The notes under the pieces were generated by a model. The model was not told the DNA's origin. It saw nothing but the letters and a program-made list of their open reading frames with translations, and did no database searches. From assembly GCF_050436995.1 (NCBI RefSeq), contig NC_134754.1, positions 7,495,001 through 7,559,000 of the forward strand: DNA of 64,000 bases. The letters run 5' to 3'. Positions 40,501 through 49,856 of this stretch are shown here, one piece after another; position 1 is the stretch's first letter; the number at the start of each line of letters is the position of its first letter. The DNA is from Anticarsia gemmatalis (taxonomy: Eukaryota; Arthropoda; Insecta; Lepidoptera; Erebidae). Position numbers and translations under genes: made by a program.

Positions 40501-42189
40501 TATCTAGGTAGCGCTCTTTTACTTTTCTTTAATTTTATCGCGTATTGGTTATTTTTGCATTCAAAATGTTGCTATAACTTCTAGTTACTAGTAAATTATA
40601 TTAATATTTACTACCTAACAATTAGCGACCTTATATTAAAAAATCAATGTTGTTTTATAATCATACCAAAAGCGCAGATTGCTTTAAATAAAAAAATGCC
40701 ACAGATTTAAATATTTAGTCATAGCGACATGCCTTTCGAGAATAAGTGAGACTTAAAATTAAACTGGCCATAATTTACTTATTTTTTAACAAATATACCC
40801 ATCTGTTCTGTACTAGTTTGGTTCGCAACCACTTACGGGTCAGCGTTGAACAGAAATTGATATATTTGAAATAGACCACTTTCCTGATGCTATTGGATGC
40901 CCCAAGCGGGAAACTGTTGTATGGCTTTTGTAGCTTGAGGCCGTATAATAGCTGTGGTCAGATGGTAGGCAAATCATTAACTAACAGGAAATAATTAGAC
41001 TAACAATTAAGTAAAGAAATTGTGAAATAGGTACGAAATAACTTAAAAACTTTTGAATTTTACGGTTCATGTCGAACAACAACTTTGACCATGCCAATTA
41101 CTTTGCACGGCGCATGTTGGATTCGATTTTAACATAAACACAAATATACTATGCTTTAATAGTGTTCGATTATTATTATTTATATTTTGAACCGTTGTTT
41201 TTAGAATTGATAGAGTCCCTCACGACATGACTTAAAACTATCATGAGAATAGAATAATAAGTATATTTTTAAACCAAAATATATATTCCCTAGACACGCT
41301 ACATATACTTTCAGTTTGTGTTTGGTAAACTCAAATAGCAGTTTCAAGTGAATTTCTAAGTGAATATAATGAAACGCTAAAAGGTGACTGTACTAACACT
41401 AGCTGAGCAAGTTTACTAACATTTGTTCTAGTTTGATAACGCTACCAACAATACTTTTCACTTGCTTATTTTACTTTTTACTACTTGAAACACGCAACAA
41501 TATTTCTGACACGAATGTCGTCTACTGCCCTTTAATTATACCACACACTTATTTACCCTCATTAAATATTAGACGTAAGTAAGTATGTAATTATTTTTTT
41601 TATTCTTAAAGGGTTTCGTGTTTATGAGGCGCCGGCCATAGTTCAAACTGTTTCAATAACCTCACAGCATGAGAAATACATCTTTTATTAAAGGGATTAC
41701 AGTTAATGCTTTTTATTACTGCGTGCGTTTACCTACGACAAGATTAGTTTGCATTTTCCATATTTTCAGGTTTTTTTTTCATATAAAATTTGTAGCTATT
41801 TAATATTTATTGTTTAGATAGAGCAACGATTAATTTTAAGGCAGGTATATTATAAAGATATACTGTTATACTTACTGGTCCGACAGACGCTACCACTAAA
41901 TTAGCTTGAAAGGAAATAGATATTTGTAGTCTACATAAACGATTTTAATACAAACTGTGTTCTAGGTAGGTTCATATGAAACGTTCGTGACGAACGAGTA
42001 TAAGTTAACAACGTCAATATGTTAAAATAATATTCATAGAAGTATTTACTGACCCCTGAACGTGAAATTTATGTGAGGGATTGTTTTGTTTACAGATATC
42101 TTCGAATATCGCTATTGTGATTGAGTATGTTTACTCAGACAGCTTTTAAATAGAGGTTAAGATATCTTATACTCAATCGTTTAATATGA

Positions 42190-42245
42190 TTATGATGCTC
42201 TCCGATCGATTTCGGCCATGGCGACCACTTCCCCTCCTAAAATAG
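42190..42245 (-). repeat. Short fragment of the SINE family seen at 56032
   Basis: CTCTCCGATCGATTTCGGCC followed by ATGGCGACCA parallels CTCCTAGCCGATATACGGCT in the full copy at 56032. Only the SINE 3' end remains. Confidence 0.4.
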
Positions 42246-42408
42246 ATACTTAGTTGTAGATGCGCCCTGATAGCAGATATAGCCAATTTTGATTTATTGA
42301 CTGCTCTTTTTAAAAACTTACCTTTGGGTGGGACAGGCATAATACATATTTAGAGGAATAAAATTACTACAGAGCACAAGCAGCTTATTTTTTTAGAATA
42401 ATAACAAA

Positions 42409-42530
42409 AATCCTAACCCGCACTTGGCCAGCGTGCGGAGTTGTGGACTCAAGGCCTAATCCCTTCACCTCCTTTGGGAGGAGACCCTTTAGACCCCACA
42501 GTGGGTCAGAAATGGGTTAAAAAAAAACTA
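42409..42530 (+). repeat. Dispersed repeat (LINE 3'-end or SINE family)
   Basis: Contains CGCACTTGGCCAGCGTGCGG, TTTGGGAGGAGACC and CACAGTGGGTCAGAAATGGG, then an A-run. Related copies lie at 48680 and 54408. Confidence 0.65.
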
Positions 42531-43472
42531 TCGTTGGGAGCCGCTGCCTGTCGGTTGTAGACCTATCGCTTACTGATGATAGGTTATTAAGAACGGCCGT
42601 AATACAATACGCCACGTGTATAGTTTGTAGGGAAAATGTTCACCTGGCTCTATACGAATGCAGTTATAGTCTCTACTGGAATGCGCAATGTTTACGAGGT
42701 TCAATCCTCTGTCACCCTAGAAAGAAATTACAGGTCAGGTTGTTACTTGCATAACGTATTAATAAGGTACGGATGTTAGATTCTACTGGCCTTAAGCTTT
42801 ATTTTACCTGACTAAAATTGCAGCGCTTTGGTTAACTATTAATATTGTTCATGCTGTATTGGATGTGCTAGTGTTTCTTGTTATACTTAACAATGAACAC
42901 TCCCATCTACAAAGAGCTACCGACCTACACATTTGTTATTGTGAACGAGTATTATAAGAAAATCAATTCATACACCCTTTCAAAACACAAAGAGCCTTAA
43001 AATTTCTACACATTTTTCTTCGCGCATAACGACTGTTATAATAAAATTAATGTACCGTTTCTCGCCAACAAGTGAAGTTCCGCGACAAAATGGGTGCGCA
43101 ACGTCGATAGCTTTGAATGTTTGATACGTTTGTAAGGGGGCGGACTCCGGCGGAACGTAGCCCGACGTTCGTAAGACGTTCCAGTAATTGTTATGCAGAA
43201 GATTGGCTTAATGACGTAAGAATAGGATATTAGAGATTTATGTGGCAGTGGAGGTGGGGGTACGTTGTTTTGATTTTTATACGATGAATTGCATTTTTGA
43301 ACCATTTGACTTTTATTTGCGGCGTTATTTATTTATTTTAACTTCTTATAGAAAGTTGTATAAAGGCAGACTTAATGCCAAAGGCATTTTCTGCCAGTCT
43401 TTATTATTTATGTTACTTATTCAGCACGTGTATTAAACAGAAAATGTAAAACAGGTATATTTGTTACTGTAA

Positions 43473-44372
43473 AAGCCCGATTCGACGATTCCGACGAGAG
43501 AAGAATGGAGTCAAGGTCTCTACACACAAACCAAATCGAGACAGATATGGTACACCGATGGCTCCAAAATGCAGAACGGCACAGGAGCAGGCGTCCACTC
43601 GGAGGACTGCAGCATAAGTACTAGCCTAGGCAGATATGCTTCAGTCTTCCAAGCAGAAGTACACGCAATCATCGAATGCACCCAAGAGATTATAAAACGA
43701 GATACAAAAAATCGCGACATTTATATACTCAGCGACAGTCAAGCAGCTATTAAAGCTCTTTGCTGTTTTAAGGTCAATTCGGGACTTGTACTGAATTGCA
43801 TAAAGAACCTGAACAAGGTAGGTCGTACAAACAACGTTAGGCTAGTTTGGGTACCAGGCCACGCGGGCATAGATGGGAATGAGAAAGCTGATGAACTTGC
43901 ACGGAAAGGATCAGAATCACTCCCAATAGGTCCAGAACCAATAATTGGACTACCTGATGCGACAGTCAAACCGGCAATAACCAACTTCACCAGGGACCAG
44001 CATCTGAAAGAATGGAAAGCCATATCTGGACTAACCCATTCGAAACTGTTCATAAATAACGTCAACAAAAGCTGGAGTAATAACCTAATAAACCTCAGCA
44101 AAGACAGCATCAAGAAAATACTTGGTGCTTTCACAGGACACTACGGCACGAACTACATGTTAAACAAAATAGGAGCCATAGATGACCCCAAATGCAGGCA
44201 CTGCAATGAAGAAGCAGAAACCATGAAACACATACTGTGCGAGTGTGATGCTTTAGGAAGGAAAAGAATGGATCTTCTAGGATGCGGTTACCCTAAACCA
44301 GAAGACTACAGGCTGCTTCCGGTGGGGTGCATAGCAAAACTGATAAGTTTTGCCCTGCCCCCCAACGTCTAG
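43473..44372 (+). pseudogene. RNase H domain plus CCHC tail of a LINE ORF2, truncated
   Basis: The frame is open from 43473; the first few codons come from host DNA. RNase H signatures are WYTDGSK (first Asp), FQAEVHAI (Glu), ILSDSQAAI (Asp) and WVPGHAGIDGNEKADELA. A cysteine-histidine cluster follows near the end (CRHC, then HILCEC), as in ORF2 of I-superfamily elements. Endonuclease and reverse transcriptase regions are missing. There are no internal stops, which suggests a young insertion. It cannot mobilise itself. Confidence 0.85.
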
Positions 44373-44470
44373 AGTAGCAAAGGAGGGGGTGACACAAAGG
44401 ATCAGGAATGGTCGAAGTGTCAGCCAGGCATTAACTGGCACCCCCACCCCTAAGATAAGATAAGATAAGA
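43481..44470 (+). mobile_element. 5'-truncated non-LTR retrotransposon (RNase H part), with 16-bp target duplication
   Basis: The insert is flanked by TACTGTAAAAGCCCGA at 43465-43480 and 44471-44486. It keeps only the 3' end of the second ORF, a 3' tail and a (GATAA)n terminus, the usual product of target-primed reverse transcription with early termination. It resembles I/R1-superfamily LINEs, which carry an RNase H. Confidence 0.85.
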
Positions 44471-44558
44471 TACTGTAAAAGCCCGAACTGTGGTAAATCC
44501 TAAGATTTTCCGGTAAAACCTAAGATTTACCAACTCTCAATGGCAAAAGTCCGAACAA

Positions 44559-44700
44559 GCCAGAGTTTAAAAACTATGTTACGATATATAAAAAAATCCT
44601 CCTTCATAACTATGTTTATAACTATTTTACGGTATAATTATAGACTGTGACATAGTTATAAAGAAGGAGTTTTGGGCAAAGCGACATGGGCATTTTTTTT
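44559..44700. repeat. Inner inverted repeat within the foldback element
   Basis: AAAATCCTCCTTCATAACTA near 44592 pairs imperfectly with TAGTTATAAAGAAGGAGTTT near 44657. It gives a second stem nested inside the outer ends. Confidence 0.6.
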
Positions 44701-44883
44701 AACCACCCAGAAGGAGGAGCCCCGCGAAGCGGGGCTCCGGCGACATCTCGACATCATCAAGTGAATATAGGTAAAAGTTCGAAATAAAAGAATTGTTCGG
44801 ACTTTTACCATTGCGATTTGGTAAATCTTAGGTTATACCGGAAAATCTTAGAATTTACCACCGTTCGGGCTTTTACAGTAACA

Positions 44884-46149
44884 TATTAATATTCTGTTAT
44901 AAAAAAGGCTTTAACTCAAATATAGATTAGCAGGTGTATGACCATATATGACCTAGGCGACACACATAAAAAGCAACATTAAGTTATTTCTATTAACATA
45001 GCACGAGATACCCAGTTCGTTCAATATCGTAACACCTGTATAATATCCAGATCGCATGCTGTGAAAAGACACGCGAATATGTCATTTCGGTTTTTGCTTC
45101 AAAGCAGTTTTATATGTTTGCTTTTTTCATAATTAACTAATCTATTTGTGCAGTAACCTACCTACCTACTTTGATCGTATGCATTTAAACTTAGTATACT
45201 TAAACATTATAATTAAAATATTAAACATTATATTATAGGCAAACACACAATCTTAAGTATTGTTGCATAACAAATATGTGGATATGTGTGAGATAAACTA
45301 TGCAGAGGTAAAATATAACAAAAACTACTTAAAATGAAACTAGTTACGCCATCTATTGAGTAATTTCAGAAGATATCAAAGTAAAATTCAACGAATCTCT
45401 ACGATTATTCGAATGTAAGAAATTGACGATATAGAAAATTACTTCAAAATATAAAGTTTTTGGATTAATTAACTTAACCAACGCAAAGTTTAAGTTAAGT
45501 GTAGTTAATTTATTGTCGCAAGCAAGTATTTACAGTAAGTAAAAGCTTCAAGTGATTGGTTGATCACTTTTGATAGTATGAGTCTACGACTACGACTACT
45601 AATTCATTAAGTCCAATGCATACCAGTTACATTTATAAAACGGAAGGCAAGGTTCTGGGTCCGAATGTACGCCCTTGAGTGACTCCGATCAATATTCCTT
45701 TAAATAGTTTATTACTTGACTACGACGAGCTATTTTCTGTATGTGGAATAGTTTTACATATTATGACGAAATAGTCACCAGAATTTCATATATCTACATA
45801 ACATATCTTACTTAGAGGTTATATTCGAATTAAGTATTTTTCTACAAACTTTCCGCCTGTGTGGCACTTCTCACCCTTCGGAATGGGATTTCCAGAAATC
45901 CTCTCTTAGTACTCCTCTACACTTCCTATAGAATATTTATACCTGATTTCAACATTCTAGGATCAGTAGTTTCGACTGTGCGTTGTCCAAAATCAGTACG
46001 TCGTATAATATCCCAGTGTATGGCAAATAGCGAAACGCGGGTGTATTTTACACACCTCTGCCTGCACCTTCGTGTATAACAGGCGTGATATATATGTATG
46101 TACGTTTTATACTCGTACAAGCTAGAAGCTAACTAGAGGATACAGAAAA
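44884..46149. other. AT-rich non-coding DNA
   Basis: No gene seen. A loose inverted repeat (TAATTAACTTAA with TTAAGTTAAG..TTAATT) lies at about 45466-45510. Confidence 0.5.
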
Positions 46150-48337
46150 ACAACAAAAACATTTAAGTCTTTATTACATCACACAATAAATTACATCAGT
46201 AATATCGATTATACATATATCATGTAATTATAATAATGAGATCCTGCGTATAATTGGTCACGGACCATTTAAATGGATCGCAAAGCTTCCTGCCGTCTTT
46301 TGCTAGGCAGTAATTCAAAATATCTATTTACAATGCCTCCTAAAACTTAATTTGCTGTTATATTACATGATTAAATATACAAAAGTCAAATCAACAGAAC
46401 ACTGAATTTCATAAAAAATCTCTAATCTCCCATTTACAATAACATAAAATTTGCATTTCACGTTGTTGAGTCTTTATCTTGTCTTTATCGAGGCATCAAA
46501 AAGGTAGGTTATATACATTTGTAAAATATTTTGATGATTGACATCCAAATTAATAATCAACGATTACAATATGAGTAAATTAAAGTCATAATAAAGAAGT
46601 CATTTTGAATTAATAACTTAAGTTTGGTACATGCGGTATTTCAACAAGATTCCCACTTATTTATGCGTCAAATAATTTTATTCCATGTTCCAAATCCTTT
46701 ATATTGCCGAAAACCTAATACTCTGTGTAAGGTGCATCATAGCAGTCGCATACAGGTATTTCACATTTAAAGTAGGCAAGATATTATACTAATTATTGCA
46801 TTTCTTCAGGCAGTTATTTTATTTACATCTTTAAAAAGACTAGAGGTAATAATTACACTTAGAAATATAAGTACCTCTAACATCTTCACTATATAACTTC
46901 AGAATTAGATACACTAAGAATAGTGAAATAAGAAAAAAATACCGAGACAATAATATAACTCAACAATTTAATACTATTTACATGTGAAAGACTGGTTTAT
47001 GATATCACAAAATAAATAAATTAAATAACAACATAGTATGTACAAACTGTCTTTTACATATCACTATAAAGTTATACATAGAACTGTGTAACATATTGAA
47101 GTATAAAGTGTTATTTACATAAAAAACAAGCTTTTGTCCTGAACTACATTTAAGTAGAAAGTTTTCCTTCATAGAATATCCTTTGTTATTCAAATAATGA
47201 AAATTTGAAAGGTGAAATGTATTACAAATTGGTTCCATAGTTTGCGGATTTTACCCCCTAAGAACAAATAAACAAACTTTACAACTTCATAATTATTTGT
47301 TTAATCTCAAATAAATTTCAAAATAATACAACTTGCACACCTAAAACGTGTTACAGACATTTCTTGATGGCATGCAAGGTCCTCAACCTACACTGGCCAG
47401 TGTGGTAGAATTACCAATAACCAGTAGTGAGCCACTAACAGGTTTATAAAAAATAGAACATTACTAAGATAGTGTAAAGACTTCTTATCTTTAACAACAC
47501 TGAGCTAGCTGAACTACGGAACTCAAGTGCCACAAGACTTTTATTAACAAATAATCACATTGTGCCACATGGATGCAAAAACCAAACCATTTTCAAACAA
47601 CATTGTCACAAAATAGTTTTCTAATTACTAAATAACAATATTAAACATACAATTTGTACTATTTTTTGGTTTGGATGCAATGTATAATCAACAAAATGGA
47701 AGTTATACTAATTTAATATCAGGAAATCTGTTTAGCCAGACAACTTAGTAGGGAGCCTTGACATTAACAGTTCATTTAGATATAAATCAGATATTCTGTG
47801 TGTTCATAAAATAAAGTAGATAATATACTATATTCAGAATTTTGTATACTTCTGCCAGCCACAAACCTTGCACTTAAGACTCTCTACTAAGCTGTTGGAC
47901 TATAGTACACATGCCTATACATAATCAATTCCATGTATCATTAAACTAAAATGTTTACTGAATAATCACAAAAAATATTTTATCATCAACATTAACTAAT
48001 GTCAACTTATACCATGCACTATCTTGTTCTTATAATTGAAAACATTTAAACCATTGGTTTTAAGCAAAATTGTAGCTTGAAAGATAGCATTTTAGAATAA
48101 ATATTAGACAGATTTTTACATGATGCAAATATACAATGAAAAAGACATTTAAATTCAGCTCACAATGAGACACAACACTGGGCTGAGTGAATCTCGCGAC
48201 GGAGAGCCATACAATATGTTTATTTTCGTGCAGTAAGCAATGTCATACTTGGAATCAATATTTAAAAGTGTGTTCGCATTTTCGTGTCGCACCTCAGAGT
48301 AAACGGACCCTTAAAATAAGGCTATTCTTAGTTTAAT
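46150..48337 (-). other. Putative PRADC1 3' untranslated region
   Basis: No coding signal was seen. The stretch is AT-rich and has few recognisable repeats. The first AATAAA on the minus strand lies about 120 bases after the stop (near 48214-48219), with others at about 47531-47536 and 46170-46175. The message may therefore end early or use a 2.2-kb 3'UTR. The sequence alone cannot decide, and only the presence of the signals is certain. Confidence 0.35.
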
Positions 48338-48509
48338 TTACCATGCGATCCAAGGAGGCTGATTCATTTTGTTAATAGGCACATGTGTCATATTGATAGG
48401 CAGATTAACTACTGCATATCTTCTTCTTAGTTTTCTAAGTGTATTCAATATTGTGGCCCCACTTCGACCTAGGAGAAAAGCTGCTGGTATGTTGACATCA
48501 AGCTCCATT
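48338..48509 (-). CDS. PRADC1: PRADC1 exon 5 and stop
   Basis: Encodes residues 158-214 and the TAA stop at 48338-48340. It contains LDVNIPAAFLLGRSGATIL and the sequon NMT, and ends QPPWIAW. The acceptor is attttcag. Confidence 0.92.
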
Positions 48510-49856
48510 CTGAAAATATTTAGATATTGCTTTAAGTCAGTGTTTTACAAGTACATTCCTAGTCTTACAAACCCACTAATAATATTGTTGACAATATAAT
48601 TATGTTGTGAGTTAGGAAAAGTGCTCCTCAAATATTTATTTCATTATCATTTTTAATTTCTTAGTTCATATATTTAGTTAAATAAATAAATAAATGTAAC
48701 CCATCAATGTCCCACTGCTGGGCAAGGGTCTCCTCCCGTAATGAGGAAGGGTTAGGCCTTGAGTCCACCACGCTGGCCAAGTGCGGGTTGGGGACTTTGC
48801 ATGCCCTCAATAAATATATAAATATTTACTTATTTACTATAAAGACTATGACAAATAAATAAATTAAATATTGCTCAGTTGTGCACAGGACTCTTTGCAT
48901 ACAGAGAGAATCATTGGATCAACTCTTTAATAATATAATTAATAAAAACTTTACACTGATTTACTTACTTATCGTCCACCATTTCTATAAGATGGTCTAT
49001 ATTTTCATCCCACTTGTCTACAGACTCTGTTATTATCACAGCTCTTGCACCAGCCTGCTGGGCCATTACTGTTTTGTACACAAATGAACACTCTCTGAAA
49101 CAAGAAAGACAATAGACAAATTATTCATTTTTCTCAGTTAGCACAATAAAAAAATAAAAAAGGTTGGTTGGTCATAAACTTACCCTCTTTCAGATAATGC
49201 AATTTGTCCCACAATATCTTCAAAGTTTTCAATATCTGAACAACTGTGCAATGGTTTTGTGGGCACTAACCGAGCATTCGCAAAATGTATGCTTTCATTC
49301 TAAAACAGATATATAATTTTACTCATTAAAACTATTACACAAGTTTTGAATCATATATTATAGGGATTTAAGCTACAAAAAGAAGGTTGAATTTCACATA
49401 GCACTCCTTTAACTTGCAGGTACCTATTGATTTAATTACACCAACATTTAATTTAAAATTATTGGTTAATGTTAAAAAAATAACGATAGAATAATTAAAC
49501 GCTAGAAACACTTTGTTCCATATTCTTATTTATTACTTACGAAAGGGGCACCAAAATCTTTTGCTGGTCTTATTCTATAAGAGTATCTTAGCTCAGGAGG
49601 GTCTAATATTTCGAAAAACACGTCACCAAATATAACATCAGCCGGCGAAACCCCATCGTAGAAATGTAAGTCATTTGCTGTAATCATTAAATAGATAACG
49701 TTAAGAACATAAGGCACTAATGTTGAACAACATAACCTATTCAGTTCAAAAGGAATATTTACCACCGGGCGATACCGAGCCAATTGATAGAACCAGTAAT
49801 AAGCTTGAATAAAGTGGCAAGAGCCTCCTTTTGAAATTGAACTTTACAGAAAACAT
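48338..49856 (-). CDS. PRADC1: PRADC1-like protease-associated domain protein, complete, five exons
   Basis: Secreted or luminal glycoprotein with a protease-associated (PA) domain. The human homologue is PRADC1, whose molecular role is poorly known. Exons on the minus strand: 49763-49856, 49541-49677, 49184-49299, 48969-49094 and 48338-48509. They join in phase to 214 residues. Residues 1-31 contain a basic start (KRR) and a hydrophobic run LLLVLSIGS that reads as a signal peptide. Recognition rests on DVFFEILDPPELRY, RPAKDFGAPF, GQIALSERGECSF, QQAGARAVIIT, NIPAAFLLGRSG and the C-terminus QPPWIAW, all matching the PRADC1 family. There is one N-glycosylation sequon, NMT at Asn197. No catalytic protease residues are present, as expected. 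The ATG at 49856 is preceded by TTACC. The gene is head-to-head with Dcr-2, with 2.9 kb between the start codons. Confidence 0.93.
48680..48800 (-). repeat. Dispersed repeat in PRADC1 intron 4
   Basis: On the minus strand it reads GCACTTGGCCAGCGTGG, then GGAGGAGACCCTTGCCC and a (TTTA)n tail. It is the same family as the copies at 42409 and 54408. Confidence 0.65.
48969..49094 (-). CDS. PRADC1: PRADC1 exon 4 (PA domain)
   Basis: Encodes residues 116-157 plus two bases: GECSFVYKTVMAQQAGARA, then a helix ending HLIEMVDD. The acceptor is tgtttcag and the donor is GATAA/gtaagt. Confidence 0.92.
49184..49299 (-). CDS. PRADC1: PRADC1 exon 3 (PA domain)
   Basis: Encodes residues 78-115 plus two bases, from NESIHFANARLVPT to IALSER. 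The acceptor is gttttag and the donor is AGAGG/gtaagt. Confidence 0.92.
49541..49677 (-). CDS. PRADC1: PRADC1 exon 2
   Basis: Encodes residues 32-77, with HFYDGVSPADVIFGDVFFE and RPAKDFGAPF, the N-terminal family signature. The acceptor is gattacag. The donor is CCTTTC/gtaagt in phase 0. Confidence 0.92.
49763..49856 (-). CDS. PRADC1: PRADC1 exon 1 (signal peptide)
   Basis: Encodes residues 1-31 plus one base. It begins MFSVKFNFKRR and ends SVSPG. The donor is GGTG/gtaaat. The short 85-bp intron that follows reads open in the exon 2 frame, so a careless call would extend exon 2 upstream. Confidence 0.85.

Larger units (their letters stand above)
26813..43461. other. AT-rich non-coding DNA
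   Basis: No coding exon supported in 16.6 kb. Noted inside and listed separately: the 29.1-kb promoter-like site, the 32.4-kb direct repeat, the 37.4-kb island and the repeat fragments at 42.2-42.5 kb. A GC-rich patch at 27840-27930 and a sushi-like peptide frame near 35856-35940 are the only other oddities. Confidence 0.45.
43462..44883. mobile_element. Foldback/MITE element with ~65-bp inverted ends, interrupted by a LINE
   Basis: The left end, resumed at 44472 after the insertion, runs TGTTACTGTAAAAGCCCGAA and on through two blocks like CCTAAGATTTACCAA. The right end, 44819-44883, is its reverse complement with about three mismatches over 65 bases. Without the LINE the element would be about 415 bp. 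The centre holds a second inverted repeat (TCCTCCTTCATAACTATG near 44597; its partner near 44650) and a hairpin GGAGCCCCGC-GAA-GCGGGGCTCC at 44716-44738. No protein is encoded. Confidence 0.8.

Noticed and set aside
42640..42760. Possible degraded SINE head (GAGGTTCAATCCTC)
   Set aside because: Only a weak B-box-like match, with no A box or recognisable body.
43739..44134. 131-codon open frame on the minus strand
   Set aside because: It is the antisense shadow of the LINE RNase H frame.
44455..44471. Short direct repeats that might suggest a CRISPR-like or satellite array
   Set aside because: They are the (GATAA)n tail of the LINE. No CRISPR-like array exists in this window.
49526..49783. 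85-codon minus frame taken as one PRADC1 exon
   Set aside because: Its first part is the 85-bp intron. The real exon 1, with ATG and signal peptide, is at 49763-49856 and splices in phase to 49677.
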